The notes beneath the pieces were generated by a model. It had not been told where the DNA came from and did no database searches. It was given only the letters and a program-made list of their open reading frames with translations. From positions 5,422,001-5,486,000 of the forward strand of contig CM050454.1 in the NCBI GenBank assembly GCA_027563935.2: DNA of 64,000 nucleotides. Direction: 5' to 3'. How positions within the stretch are numbered: the stretch's first letter is position 1; every line of letters begins with the position of its first letter. The stretch is from Costus lasius (Eukaryota; Streptophyta; Magnoliopsida; Zingiberales; Costaceae). Shown here one piece after another: positions 13,401 to 28,376 of the stretch. A program made the position numbers and the translations under genes.

Positions 13401-16400
13401 TTTTAACAGTTATTATTACTGTTATTGCTATTTCTGTGTTAAATGGTATCTATTGATATTTTATCAGTAGCTGTTGTACTGCTTATTTTTTCAAACAGTA
13501 TGTAGTAGTGGAATTGGGCCTTCGATATACTTTGCATAGGATTCAACCTTTGTTTTGGATAATAAATCATTTGGAACCTACAAGAGCTTATGATAATTAT
13601 ATGCTTACGAGAGCATTCTGTTTTTTTTCCTAGATCCTGTGGACTTGTGCTGTCCTGATGCATGTGGGTCTAGATGGTCACCAGGGCCGCCTTCTTCATG
13701 CAATGAATCTTGGGTAGTCTTTGCCTAGGATTAGAACTTTGTTCTGAACAAGAAGTTTCTTGGAAAATTATAATTGCTCAGGATCATTATCTGCTCAGAG
13801 CAACATTTCAAGTTTCAGGTTTCAAAGTCAATATTGATAGCTGTGAACTGTCACAATAATGGTGCTGGCTAGTCTGTTCCAATTTACAGAACAAGATTCG
13901 TTTATAAACAAGAAAAAACTTTTCAAGCTAATTTGAATGAAATAAGATAGGCATATTTTGATGGAGTTCATACAAAGATAAGCTAATTTAAAATATATGA
14001 TTCATATTGGAACATCTTTTATGTTTATACTTGATATCACTAAGTAGGAACAATAAGCAGAAAAGGCATTTGATGAAACTATTATTTTGATATTGCTTAG
14101 AAGACAAATGAATAAATGTTCATGAGAAAAGGTTTCTGTTACGGGCCCAATAGTGTTAGTAGGTTATTAATAAAGTGGATCTGGGTTAGTTTGTCATACC
14201 CGGTTTGCTAAGTAGTAAAAGTCTATAAATAAAGGCCTAGGGTTAGGGTTAAGGGATGTGAAGTGTTTTTGTTTGTCTACTTTGGCGTGTTTTGCACGAG
14301 TTCCTATCAATTGGTCTGACCTGCCAGATCGATCGCCGGGAAATCGGTGGTCCGGTGACGAATAAAAGCGGAAGAGATTCCGTTGTCGGTATTAAATTTA
14401 CACAGCGGATCTATTATCGTTGATCAAGTCGACAAAGAAACCCTAGGAGGGAATCAATCGAAACCCTAGGGAGAAGTCTATCAGTTCGTGGCAGCGCTCA
14501 CGTAGATGTCTTCTTCGTCCAACGGCAGATCTAGCAACGCGGGGTGTTGTTTACGATGGAGGCGGCGGCCAGTGAAGCGTGTTGCAGCGGCGAGCAGTAG
14601 GTGTGGTCTCAATATCTTTGGCAGAAGAACCGTGTGGAGGCTCGACGAGAGGCGCAGCTCATCTCTTTGGCGGAGAAGATCCAAACGCCTGCGCTGCCGA
14701 GCGGCGGCAACATCTTCGATGCATGCGGCGCTTTCCAAGCGCAGCGGCGGCGTCTTCCTTCACCTGGCAGCTAGGCGGCGAAGCCCCGAAACCTCTCACG
14801 GCGTCTTCCTTTCACCTGGCGACCAGCGTAGCTTCTTCGCCGGAACCCTAACTGGCAGCGAGGGTTGTGATTGGCGAAGCGGACGCAGGCGGAAGGCGTC
14901 ATCGTGAAGTCAGCCGTGGCGTCGTGAGGACGCAGCGTGCATGAGCGAGGTACTGTAGCTTTAGGTTAAAAAAACAGAGAGTTAGAAAAAAGATTACTGT
15001 AGCAAGTTAGTGTAGCAAAAAAAATTAAAAAAAAACTGAAAGATGACTACACGAAGTGAGGCTAGATTAGAGGCTTTGGAGAAGACAGTAGTAGAAGTGC
15101 AAATTTCTCTTGTGATTATACGAGAGAAACTTCAATCGGCCGGAGAGAAAAGGAGGATTGAAGCGCTGGCGGCAGCAGAAGAACGACATCTATACCGTGA
15201 GGAAGTAGCTGCAATTACTAAGCGATAGGTTGAGTTGGATCGACACTTGGGGGTTATTGATGAGCTGAGGAACGAGATGAGGAACTTGGCAGCAACCATG
15301 ACAGGAAGACGAGATGAGCATAGAGACCTTCCAACAGGGCCTAATCATCGCCCAGGCAAGGAGCCATACCGCCCACTACCTTCACGGGAACATTGGTCTC
15401 CACCACCAGAGACAAGCATGAGGCCAAACAGAATAGAGATTATTGATGATGATAGACTGGGAGGTGGAGTGCACTTAGGAGGAGAACCTGTTGGGGGGAT
15501 GACTTCTGGGAAGAACATATAGTGGATTCACATAGAGTTGCCAGGGTTTGATGGGACTGATCCCGTAGGATGGATTGCATGGGTCGAGCAATACTTTGAT
15601 ATCTAGGGGATGCTAGGTGAATACAAGGTTCCAATGGCCTTTGTGAGCATGGAAGGCTCAGCGGGGCACTGGTTTCGGTGGATGAGACGGAGGATTCCTA
15701 ATCTGACATGGGAGAAGATGAAGGAAGAAATGCTACAGCACTATAGTGAGTTTCCAGCCACTTCAGCCTACGAGCATCTGGCGGCCTTACAGTAAGGTCC
15801 CCTGACTGTGACCGAGCACATAGGAGTTTTTGAGGAGATTGTTTCACAGATATCTGACCTGTCTAAGGAATAGTACGTGGGTTTCTTCCTAAAAAGCCTA
15901 AACAACACTATCAAAGAGAAGGTGCGAGCCTTCTTACCCACTAATGTTATGCGTGCTGTGACTCTCGCTCGAGTCATTGAGAGGGAGCTGATTGGGGGAT
16001 CCACATTACAAGAGCGGATAGGGACAAAAGGGGTGTTAAGCAAAAGCCAGCCAGGGAGTGGGAACTACTCTTGGTGAGGAAACTTTCCTCCTAATCCAGC
16101 TGTGCCAGATTCAACTTCCCAAATGGTTTCGGCCTATAGTGTCCAGTAGCCAAGAAGAAACATTAGTGTAAATTCTAGCAGTACACTGCCTGCTGAAGGG
16201 AAAGGAGGTGAGCCATCTAATAATGGCTTCAAAGAGGTGGGGGATCAACGTACATCTGCAAGCACTTATGATTGTTCTAGAAGGAACCGAGCTATGTCCC
16301 ATCAGGAGTACATCAATAAGAGAGAAAAAGGGTTATGCTTCCGGTGTGATCAACCGTATCATCCAATGTACCGATGCGCGAACAAGCAATTCCGGGTGAT

Positions 16401-17366
16401 GTTGCTAGCCCAAGATGAAGATATAGAGGGAGAGGATCGAGTGCCGTGGGACCCTGGAGACGACACAAGAGAAAGTTTTCAGCCTTGAGGACAAGGCTAG
16501 TCCAAGAGGAGGGCAATTGTTACGGGCCCAATAGTGTTAGTAGATTATTAATAAAGTGGATCCGTGTTGGTTTGTCATACCCGGTTCGCTAAGTAGTGAA
16601 AGTCTATAAATAAGAGCCTAGGATTATGGTTAAGGGATGTGAATTGTTTTTGTTTGTTTACTTTGGCGTGCTTTGCACGAGTTCCTATTAGTTTCGTACT
16701 TGAATTTGAATGGATCTACATGGATGATAGATCCACAGCAAAGTTAAGGGCATCAGTTATTCATCCTTGAATATACTTACGGAGATTGCCCCATGATAAA
16801 ATAATGTCTATTTGGTAACAAAATGATATATTCTTTTGGTGCATGTAACTATATGTGACATGATAGGATTACTAGAATCATACACACTTCAGTTGTATTA
16901 AATGATTAATTTCCTGTTAAATTATTCACATTTGTAAGTGTATTTAAGAACTGAAAACTATCCTGAATCTAGTCACAACCAACTAAACTCAAACAGAGAT
17001 TAAGGTTTAAGATTTTCTTATAAATCTTCACTTGAATGAAAGCATGAATTTAGAATGGATCCACTCGAATGTTAATTTGAAAAATACATTGTGTTTGAGA
17101 GGCTTGAGAAGGCTCAGAGTATGTGTTTTTGGTGTGCATAGGAACCATCCAGTACACCATTTATCATGTGCTACTGACAACTAAGCCAGTGCTACTTGTG
17201 TGGTCTTGTCTCTATGATCTTTGACATATGCGAGGATCATCAGTACCCAAACAAATTTTGAGCACATATGAAATTAACTTTTTAACAAGAGATAGTTATT
17301 CTACCTCTTAAACTTTTAGTTCTTAGTAAGGTGTCAAGTATGGGTGTGTATCAGTATGCCAGTCCT

Positions 17367-17398
<32 letters not shown>

Positions 17399-17881
17399 GT
17401 ATAAATAGAAACTGGTCTGACCTTATAGCGGTACAAGGTTGGTACCATTATATTTATACTGGTAACTGTACAGGTTCAAACCGATATACACCAATATTAT
17501 AGAATAGTTTCTAAAACATTAGTTCTTACTTCTTAGGTTTTGTAAGTGTAAGATACGATTAATTAGTTTATGGTTTTCCACTACAACTACTCAACTGTAT
17601 ATGAGCAACATGGATGGTACTATGGCAGTAGTTGGAATCATAGATTTATTTGTTTAAAATATCTGTAGGATGACTCTTTCCTATGAATATTTTATTATGA
17701 ATGGCTAGTCAACATGCTCGTGCCCAATAATCGCACATGAGCATGGTAGTGAGCACTGGTAAATGCATGCAGACAATAAGCAGAACTGCTGGCGCAAGTA
17801 TCTTTTGATTTGAGTAATCTATGGTGGTATGAAACTTACCCGCTTTCAAATATTAACAGGTTTAATCTTAATAAAGTTTAC

Positions 17882-17939
<58 letters not shown>

Positions 17940-20900
17940 ACGGGTCATTATTGAAGCACATATATGAATGTTTCTTTTCTGTGTTTGATACATATTTATT
18001 TGTTGCAAACTTTTATTTGATTCAATGTGTTTTAGTGCGCCTTCTGCTACTGGTGTTTTATAGTTTTGGTTGTTGATTCTAAAGGTTTTGCAGCTTGCAG
18101 TTTTGCAGAAAAATTTGTCTGCAGTTCATGAAATTTGGAAAGAATATACTGGGTATTACAATCCGAGCATCATAATGCTGCGGAAATATATTTGGTCCTT
18201 CAGTAAATTAGGTGATCTTGAATCTGCATATGCTGCCTTGCAACATGCGCTGGTGCTCGCTAGGCATGGGAGAACCTCATTTAAGATATCTTCTACAGGA
18301 AAATATCACTCATCAGCTTTAGATATTCCTATACCTGCAAAAGAGAAGTTACAGGCAAGGATGGACACTATGACTTCCTTACTGTTTAAAGTAAACCCTG
18401 GGAAAAATGAAATAAGGACAGAAGCTAGCTTGGACGGATCCAATATGCAACATTGCAATGACATCAAGAATCCTGAAGTAGAGAAAGATTTTGAAAGTCA
18501 TTTCTGCTCTAATACAATTGATGCACTTTTATCAGAAACTACTGATGGTAGACTGCTCAATATGTTAAATACAGGTAAAATCATATCAGAGGCTCCTGAA
18601 ATGTTTGATGGTGTTGCTCAGAACAACCCAAACTTCGAATCTAGGCAAGATGATTTATCTAGACTCAGCACTGAAAAGATGAAACAAGGACCTATAATAC
18701 TCTCTCGTCCACTTATGAATTTGTTGAGATGGTCATTTAATGACATGATACATGCCTGTGCACATTCTAATAATTACCAATTGGCTGAAAGGCTATTTCT
18801 GCAGGTACTGTTAATGTTGTGCATTCTTTCTCTATTTTTGGATTTCTTACTCTGGAAACTTGTAGATTGTTTCTAGAACTTTATAAAAAGATTCTGTTTT
18901 CTTTGTCGTTCTATAATGTTCGTCCTCTTTTTAGGACTTATTTTATCTTCTTAGTTTATTGGTTACTTTGTGCTGAACATCACAATTTTTTTAGTATCTT
19001 GATGCATCAGTTTGGAATATAGAGTTTCAAACTCAAGGTTTTCGTGACCAGGCTCAGAGAGCCTGTCTAGTCTTATTTTACCATCGTTCTGCCAACATGT
19101 ATTGACGAGTTAGTAGATATCCAACAAAATGCTAGTGCTGGTGAGATAAGGAGGTTCTAATCAATATTTCAATTTCAATAACTTATATCCTGAAAAATTA
19201 GGATTATTTCAATAGAAATGAGCAGAAATGATTATGATGGTATTGTCTACTGACGAGATTATTACCTGATTAGATGATTTAGATTGATTTGAACTAATTA
19301 ACTGAGAAGAGTCGTATGGATGTACAAGTACTCTTTGATTTAGCATATTTCCTTGAACTAAAATCTGAGGGGAAAAAGAGCGTGTTGCTGCCATAATTTC
19401 AGCTTATTGTCATTGATTTGTTGTTATTTTCCTATATGAATGTGAGAATTTTATCAGTGGTTGAAACTTGGAACTTTCTTTCGCTTTTATTGTTCTTTTA
19501 GTTTTGGGTAATGTTTTAAATACTGATATGTACAGGCAATAAGGTCAGTAGGTATTACTTCGAAGTTATACCGGTACATGGAAATTGGAACAGGATTGTT
19601 GCTAGTCTGATATGTATATTATATACCATATATAAAAATATTAGTACAAGTGGTATTAACTGGTATCGTATAACGTTACATACCAAACTATACCAACTCA
19701 AGCAAATACTGAGACACTGGAGAACAGTATTCAAAACCTTGTTTCTGGGTATTTTACTAAGCATATTCCCAGTTTGATCTTCCATTAGAATGTCATCTGT
19801 TAGTACCTTTTTGCACTTCCATTATATTTTCAATAGTTCGAATACTGACCAAGTTCGTCTTTTCTGTAGATGCTTGACATTGGATTGAAGCCATCAAAGC
19901 ATACGTATGACGGATTAGCTAAAGTTGCTGTCCTAGAGAAAGGAGTTGCATACGGCATGAAAGTGGTATCTGCTATAGATCAATCAAAGTCAATCTTTCT
20001 ATAACAGAAGTGATAGTGATTCTATTTTTAATGTACAATATTTAAAGGGCACAAGACATTATAGGTGGGAAACAAACCAAAGACCTACAGCAACTAGCCT
20101 AAAAATGCTGACAGCCCTAGTCATAAGGCACATACATGATAGTATTTGTATTATGCTTTGCTGGAATGAAAATTATGGACACATTGTAATGCTTCTGATA
20201 CTCCCTCTTGGGACATGGGAGATTTAGTATTATGATTCATAAAGCCTGATGAGCTTACTTTTATTAACTTAGCTTTAGCATTTTAGGCTATGTGGTTTAA
20301 TGCACATTAAGTTAAAAGCTTGTCTTTTCTCATTAGGTTAGGTAACACCAAATGATTTTAAAGTGAACCTAGTTTGAGAATCGCAAGAGTCCAATAAAAC
20401 AGACTATAATGATGGTACACCCACCATTGAATTGACCTTAAAATTGATGTCAATTAAGGATGCTTCAATATTTATGAGTTAGGCCTGACAATGACTTGAC
20501 TCTGAGTGAGTAATATTCTAATGACCCTAGGTTTAGTCTCACATAGTGGTGGAAGGCTGGAAGGCTAAGTATAAAGCCTAGTGAGCAACTATTAATTGGT
20601 TTTAAGTATCTTGAGTCATGTGGTTTAAGGTCCAACGAGTTGAGGATTGGGTTTTTTCGTTAGGTTGAGTTATAGCACCTAATGGATTAGAAAACCGTTA
20701 CATTTAAAATAATGTCAAATGGTTGTCTAATTTTAAAGTGTTCTAAATTTTTACTTGATTTCTTGGTTTATATGACTCACATTTTTGTATCTATTACATT
20801 GCAGGTTAATGCAATGAAGGAAAGAAACATTGAGCCATATAATGACACTTTTGCAGTTCTCTCAATTGGTTATAGCAGACATTTAGAGCTAGATATGGCG

Positions 20901-23900
20901 GAGTCCTTTTCAGATAAAATATCTGAAAGCCGACCTAAGTACATACATACCTACAATGCATTGCTTGATGCTTGTGGTATCATGGTAATCAAGTGCTCCT
21001 GAACTGTATTTTGTAATTTAGGGAACTGACCATTGCTACAAATACTTCTATTTAATATATTTGGTTTTTTCCATTGTATTTAAATTTAGCATTCTCGTAT
21101 AGAGTACTTAATCACAGCATAAATTCGACTATTTTACCCCAAAAGAGAAGAAAGTTTTATGAATTCCAAAGAAGATGTTGGTTTTCCTTTATTCTCATAT
21201 TTATTGTTGTCTCTATTATTCTCCCCCCACCCCCCCAATAATGGTGTAATTAAATTTAATTTGCACATGTTCTTCGATCTGATATGTATACTTGATAACA
21301 CTAGGTATGCAATTATTCCATGAGATGATTGATGGCCAGTACTGAACATTAAATCAGTTGAGATTTCAAACCGTGCAAATTGAAAGTCTATAATGTTATT
21401 CAGTATTATACCTTACAAGTAAAAACATGTTTTGCTATTTATTGTTAGAGTGAGCGTTTTAGTATCTCATATTTCATGTTTTGAAACTGAAAATTGTCAA
21501 ACAATGTAACTACAAGGGAAAAACTGTTCTTTGAATATGGTGCAGAATTCATTATGAATTTCTTGAACTTTCAGGATGAACCGGAACGTGCTGTCCGTCT
21601 TCTAGCAAAAATCAAGAGATTGAATATGAAATTGAATATCAGGACTTATGAGCTGATGTTTGCATTGTTTGGCACTGTCAATGTCCCTTATGAGAAGGGA
21701 AATATACTCTCCCGTGTTGATGTTAACAAAAGAATAAGTTTGATCGAGACCGATATGGCAAAGAATGAAATTCAGCACAGTTTTGCATCCATGAAGAATC
21801 TGGTATTTTGGCTTCTTTTCTTGTTTTATGATTTTTCTTGTTGCATAAATATGCAGTATGTTAAGATATACATTCTTCTGTAATCTGTACTGCTCTACAA
21901 GACTTCTATGGACCGGCCTTAAGGAATGTCCAACTTTTATACAAAGGTCTAGATCTGTTTGTTAAAGGACATAATTTGGCATCATCGTAACTTTCAAAAC
22001 GTGGATTGTGCATAAAACCTAAGTTACTGGTTCATCAGGCCGGTTCATATCAGACCAGTATGAAGTATGTACCTGAAACCAACCAGCTTGAAGTTCCTGG
22101 GGATTGATCCCGCTTTCTCCACCATCACTTGAAAAACTAAAACCAACCAATGTGAAGGCATGTTGCAGTTGATAATAATATAGATATTAATTATTTGATA
22201 CTACCAGTTTGATCATGTGGTAATTAAGCATTAGTATCCTGGCTTCTTACCAATTTTTCAAGCATACCAGAAGATAACTCCTTTGTCTTTATCCCTCCAG
22301 GAAACTAATTTCTACAAACCTACCTGTTTCATTGACGGAGAAAGTGAACTATGTTTTTGTAGCTATTTTCTCAAATAGGTGTATTTTGCGCATGATTCAG
22401 TTTGAATTCAAGCTATTGTGGCCTTTACATGGGTTTCTTCTCAAATCTCATGGTATATGTCGATAGACAACTGCCCTATGGCAAGTTACTGTTATATTTC
22501 TTTGCTCCTAGTGATAATTGCACAAAAAGGAGATCTAATATTCACACTTGTAAATATCATTATCTTCCTTTCTAAGTACACATAGGTTGAAGTTATTGGT
22601 ATTTTGCCAAGTACTCAACATGTGCAATCATTATTACCTTACTGCATATGACAAAGTAATGACCTAGTGTACCTGAAGATTCTTCATCATGAAGCAATGA
22701 TTCTAGCACTATTTGGTTAGGCACAAAAATCTTTTTCGATTTTGTTCTGTCAGCTAGTTACAGTAACTAGGACCATAACATTAAATTCTACTCAGTATAT
22801 GAATCATTTAGAAATTGTTAAGAATGGAGTTGGTTGGTTTACTGCTCTTATATTGTCTTGGATTCCTTCTTTCCAGATAAGGGCTTTAGGAGCTGAAGGT
22901 ATGATACAAGAAATGCTGCGGTATCTGAATGTTGCTGAGGGCCTGTTATGGCAGGCAGATGCTTTTCAAAGAACTGATGTATATAATATTGTCTTGCATG
23001 CACTTGTTAAGGCAAAAGAGGTACCTAGGATTTTAGTCTTTAAATAATGCAAACTCTTTTCTCCTTTTCTTACTCTGACATATTACATCTTCCTAACATG
23101 CATCGCCATTAAGTATGCATCTGTTGGGATCTTAAGTGCTTGATGAAGTACACTGAATTTGTATATGCCTTTTTTCCTGAATGCAGTGTGGCAAGGCGAT
23201 TGAAGTCTTCAAGAGCATGAGGGAATACAATTATCCAGCAAATGTTGCAACGTACAATATGATGATAGAATGTTGCAGCATAGTAGTTAGTTTCAAATCT
23301 GCACTTGCAATTGTTTCTTTGATGTTACGAGATGGCTTCTTCCCACAGGCCTTGACATTTACTGCATTGATTAAGGTATGGACCTGAAATAGCATATTTG
23401 TTTATAGTGAAGATGTACAGGATTATATCCAACATTTCATTACCACATTATTCTAAATCATAGTTCATCGCTGCAATATTTTTGTACCCTTTCTACCAAT
23501 TCAGCTTCCTTTTTTTCTTACTTTATACACTGTAGTGAGATTTTATTCTATAAATTTTTCAATTATGTGTTGGACACTTTGACCATCCAATCATGGATGA
23601 CCAAATTCCAGTTAAGTTGTAATATGTATGGTCGCTGCACGCTTGCAAGTATAGAATCCCTTGTTCTAATTTCATATGCTTATCTTGGCATCAGACAAGG
23701 TAAAGTTTAGGCTCTTTTTAACATGAATTTTAGGTCTAGTCTAATTAAGGCATTGATTCATCTTCAGTCTTGAAGCTTTTAATGTAGTTTCATAGTTTAT
23801 CAAAGGACATAGGTTTATAACACAATATTATCTTTATCTTTATATGCGGGGGTTCAGCCATAGCTTTGTTTTTATGTTCTTCACTGTACTAGCCATTTTG

Positions 23901-26900
23901 CTCATATTGTATTTTGGTAATGGGATGATTGGTATTTAATGCGGATTAGATTTTTGTTGTCTAAGTTGGACTTGACGGTGATTCATTTCTTTGACTAGGA
24001 TAGGCCCATGCAATGTTTGAAATCTTGGTCCAATACAGTATTGGTCCCCAGTACGAACCGGACATACCGACATTGCAATGTACCAGTACCGGATATACCA
24101 ACATTGTATTTACCTATACCACCAATATGTACTGCCCATACCTGGCGGTATGGAACGAAATTAAAAACCTTAGGCCCAAGTGCTTGGATTGAGCTCATTT
24201 TGTTTGCTTGTGAACTTGAGATTGTATGTTCGTTGCTCTCCATCTACTATGAATATAGTTGCTGAGGTGAGGGGCTAGTTGCCTCTTTGATGAGGCTAGT
24301 CTAGGATATCTGAATGTCCTTCCTTTAAGGCTTATTTTAGCATAGAGATTGTTAAGAGAATATGATAGTAGGTGTGGTAAAGAGTGTAAAAAGAACTCTC
24401 TGCTAATGGTGGCTGAGAGTTATTGCCGTTATAGGTGTGTTGGGGGCTTGAATCTATGGAGAATGGATGTGAGAGGTGCATAAAGAGCTATTGAACAGGG
24501 AGCTTTGAAAGTTTAATGCATATTTAATCGAAGATGAAATAGTGAAAAAATTTGGAAGCTGGAATATGAAGAGTCTTGGACATTCCTGCAAGAGGGGATT
24601 TAAGCCTGCTATTTAGTTGCATAGGTTGATTTCTCTAGGGACAAGACTTGGTGGTGACATTAGTGGTATGTGCATTGCAATTTCTATGGTTGTTAGTTAC
24701 TTTTTTGCACATGTAGACTTTCTAGGTAGTGATTCCTAGTATAAAAGCATGTTATTCCTTGACTATTACATACAATATGGAAGATATGTCTTGTAAAGTT
24801 TGGTTGATTTATTAACTTTCTAGTGATTTGTGCACTAGGTACTTGAGGCTATGGAGATTACATCTAGGGCTACTCCTAATGACCTACATGTCAAGCTTTA
24901 TGGCTTGGGGTTGCATAGTCTTAGAGTTTGTATTGCTCGGGTAGTTCCTTGGTAACCCATTTCAAGTGTTTCAAACAAGGTTTTAAAATCCAGTCTGGCG
25001 AGCCACCGGATCGGTACGGTACCGGTATGGTACCGGCAAACCGATGACAGTGGCAGCAACAGCAGACGTGGCGTAGAAGGCAGCAGACGAAGCTTTCGTT
25101 GGCTGCCGATCGAAGCTTCCGCCGCCTGCTGATGCTTCCGTCCTCCATCCATTGTAACCGTGCTCCGACGGTTGGTACAAATTGACCGTACCGGCCGGTT
25201 TCGGACCGAGTTTTGAATCACTGGTTTCAAATGCTCATGCCACTATGACACTTTATTTTGTTAGGTGGTGTTAGTTGATTTATAATGGCTGAGTAACCTA
25301 ATGGTTAAACAAATTGTTTTGCGATATGACTTCTTGAATAATCTTTTTGGTTGAGCTGTGTTTATCCTATTGAATCTTCTTGAAATGCATCAAAGTTGAT
25401 CTTATTGTTTGTCCCCACATGGTGGTTGCGAAGATGAGGACATTGTGGGAACATCTAATGACTTGTGCAACCTATTCTAGTGTATTGAGATGAGCATCAT
25501 ATGCAATTTGTTCCTTGTTTTTATCTTAATATCTTTTGAGGATTGTGAACCAAGTGAAGTTTTTGAAAGTGTTTGATAGAGTTGAATCAAACTTTATTCT
25601 TGAGTGACCCTTAATGCTTTGTGATGTATTGTTGAATGCCTTGCTTTGTAAAGGTGTTGTTGATGTTGCTTGTTATTGTGGTGACATAGTTCATTATACA
25701 GTAGGCGAATGGCTTAGGCACTTATATTACAAATTGGAAAAGGGTGACATTGGTTGGTCGCATCACTAATAATACTTGGAAGTTTAGGTACTATCTATTG
25801 TTGATTGAAACAGGTGATCTAAATAGTATCATCTATGATTTTTGAAGGCTTAGATGCTTAGCTATCATCAAGCAAAAGGAGTAGCTTAGGTTAAATCATC
25901 AATGTTATTTGGAGGCTTAATTTCTTAGCCATTGTTGGTCAGGTGTAACTTGAGTTATATAACTAACGATGTAATATCTTGATTTAGTCCAACATTGGTA
26001 ATGGTAAAAAAGATAGTATAATATATATAGAGCGTAGTGGGTTTTCTATAAATTTAGGGTTAAAGCATTTTAAATTCAGCCACATTGTCATTCTAGTTTA
26101 CGAAGTTAATAGATAGTTTGTACATTAAGCAAGTTATAACAAATGTTATAACAAATGATGCTAGAGGCTTTAAGTGCTTAGTAGTTGTCGGTCAATAGAG
26201 GTAACTTAGGCCATACCATTAAAGATCAAGTGTTTAGCTATTGTTGCTAGAGTCCATGGCAGCAGTGCAGGAAAGAGCATGAGAACTCTTAATTAAGGAT
26301 GACCTTGAATTCTCATTGTTATGGGCGTGATGGAGGCTAGAATATCTTGAAAGGAGGTGTGGGGAATTTGAAGGAGCTTTGAAGGCGCGGTGCAAAGTTG
26401 ATTGAAGTTGAAAGAGTAAACTGGCAATAAATAATACCACTTAGGAGACATGGTAATTTAACCTGTGAGCATACTTACAATTGAACATGAGTTAGTAAGC
26501 ATATCAAGAATCCTAACCTCATTTACAATTTCAATAAATCAAACAAGTAAAAATCAACAATTCATCGTACTTCCTTGAATCCAAACCAGCTTAAAATCAA
26601 AATCACAATAAATTTATAACCACTCCAAAAATTCAATTCCAAAAAAAGTACTAACAATATTAATTAAGTGATATTAGTAACAATTAACATTACTCAACTA
26701 TACAATACTCCAAGATTTAAATAGTATGTCCAAATAATAAAAAATAAAAGCTTAGAAGCACCACAGCTACATATCCATATATGAGTCCATGTATTAGCAA
26801 TGAGAAAAATATAAAAATATTTATATGACTGATCACTCTTCACAGGAGGCCCTCTAGTGTGTCTAACCATCTTTAGACTACCTAGAAGGAAGACAAGTGA

Positions 26901-28339
26901 ATTCGTTAAAAGTAGCAAGATAGAGATTTACAACTCCTCTAACATGATTACACCCAAACAATTCTCTATCCAACTACAAAGTATGGCACATAAATCCAAG
27001 ATGTATAAAATAAGAAAATAATTCCTATCACATTACTAAACATTGAGTTGTTTATGACCATTATTTCACATCTTGCGGCGCTGGTAAGAGTGATTCCAGA
27101 GCTAGCTCTCATAGCAGAAGGATTGTCCTCTAACAAGGACAACTTGATAGTGTTCCAAGGACAACTTGATAGTGTTCCGTCCAATAATTAGCAACTACCA
27201 CATGACAATCTAGCAGTGACCCTAGCTGAGAACCACCACTAACCCACTACAACAATTGGCACAATGGTCTTACTCGTGGCTCCGATTAGGGATGGCAGAG
27301 GGTCAGCTATCCGCTTTTTTTGCACTTCCCATACCTGCACTTGGATATTTTCTCTAATACTCGTACCCGATTAACTATCCGAGTCTTTTTTAACACTCTT
27401 ACCCAAATCCGACCCTAATAAAATTTTCACTACTCGCTAAATACCCGAACCCTATAAATACTTGAATTAATTATTTGAATCAAAATTTTTGGTTAACAAC
27501 ATGTTTGGTTACCCGAATACAAATCGGGTACCTGAATAAAAATTTACCATGCATTGTTGACTTTTGTTGACCAAAATCAAATTAGGGTTATCAATTGTTT
27601 CGAACAGGGAGCGAGCAAAGGCGACGATAGCGAAACTACCGGTGGGCTCCTACCGATGACAGCAACGCACGGCGGGCTCGCAGAGTTTGGGCCACGATGG
27701 TGATGTGCAACAGGCTTGCAGCAATGGTAGTAATGCAAGATGGGCTTGTGGTGATGGTGGTGACGCATGATAGGCTCGCGGTAGGCTCGCCTTCACCATG
27801 CTGCTACTCCCTACTTTCCCTCTCCGCCTTACCGCATAGCCCCTCCTCGCCCTGGCTCGACCCCCTTGCTCTCCATGCTGCCCGCCACCAGCCTCCAACG
27901 CCACCTCACTCACCTGCCTCCCAACTTCGACTCCACCCCGCTCCCTTACTTCGCCTGGCCTCCTAGTGGCCTTGTTTCCTCCCGCTCTCCACTTAATCGC
28001 CTGGGCACCTTGTTTCCTCCAGGCTTCCTTGCGACGGTGACAAGAAGATGATGATGACAAGAAGACAACGGCGACAGAGATGACAGCATTGAACAAGGTC
28101 TTGCGGGCGACAAGAGGAAGATGACATCGAGAAGATGCCGGCATTGATCAACCGGGCTGGTGGTGGCGATGAGAAGAATAGGGATTTTAGGTATTTTGGG
28201 GCTGGTGGCGGCGACGAGATGAGAGGGTGTAGGATTTTTAGATTTAGGGTTGTGTAAGGATTAGATAATGGGTTAATGGGTAATAGGATAATGGGTTATA
28301 GGTTATGTTATTTTAAACTATAAATATAATTTATTATTT

Positions 28340-28376
<37 letters not shown>

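Larger units (their letters stand above)
14137..16690 (+). mobile_element. Non-autonomous gag-only LTR retrotransposon (TR-GAG type)
   Basis: 2,554 bp between exact GTTTC duplications: a 173-bp LTR, a primer-site-like block, a gag coding region ending in a CCHC knuckle, a purine-rich tract and a second 173-bp LTR. No protease, reverse transcriptase, RNase H or integrase lies between the knuckle and the 3' LTR, which begin only about 170 bp apart. This is the TR-GAG layout, non-autonomous elements that keep only a Gag domain. Gag core, knuckle and primer site resemble those of the Ty3 chromovirus at 158-5484, so a relative of that element may have supplied the missing enzymes (inference). It lies in the PPR intron between exons C and D, in the same orientation as the gene. 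Confidence 0.92.
16696..18093 (+). other. PPR intron right of the gag-only element
   Basis: Contains a GGTACC-rich repeat fragment (about 17325-17520) and a (TA)n run (17885-17937). It ends at a GGTTTTGCAG acceptor. I see no exon in it. Confidence 0.5.

Noticed and set aside
14506..14907. A 133-codon frame between LTR and gag of the gag-only element
   Set aside because: Arg/Ser-rich with no recognisable family; it lies in the leader region, and nothing shows that it is translated.
27650..28144. A 164-codon antisense frame in the hAT element
   Set aside because: Low complexity, no domain, lies in the GC-rich core of a non-autonomous transposon.
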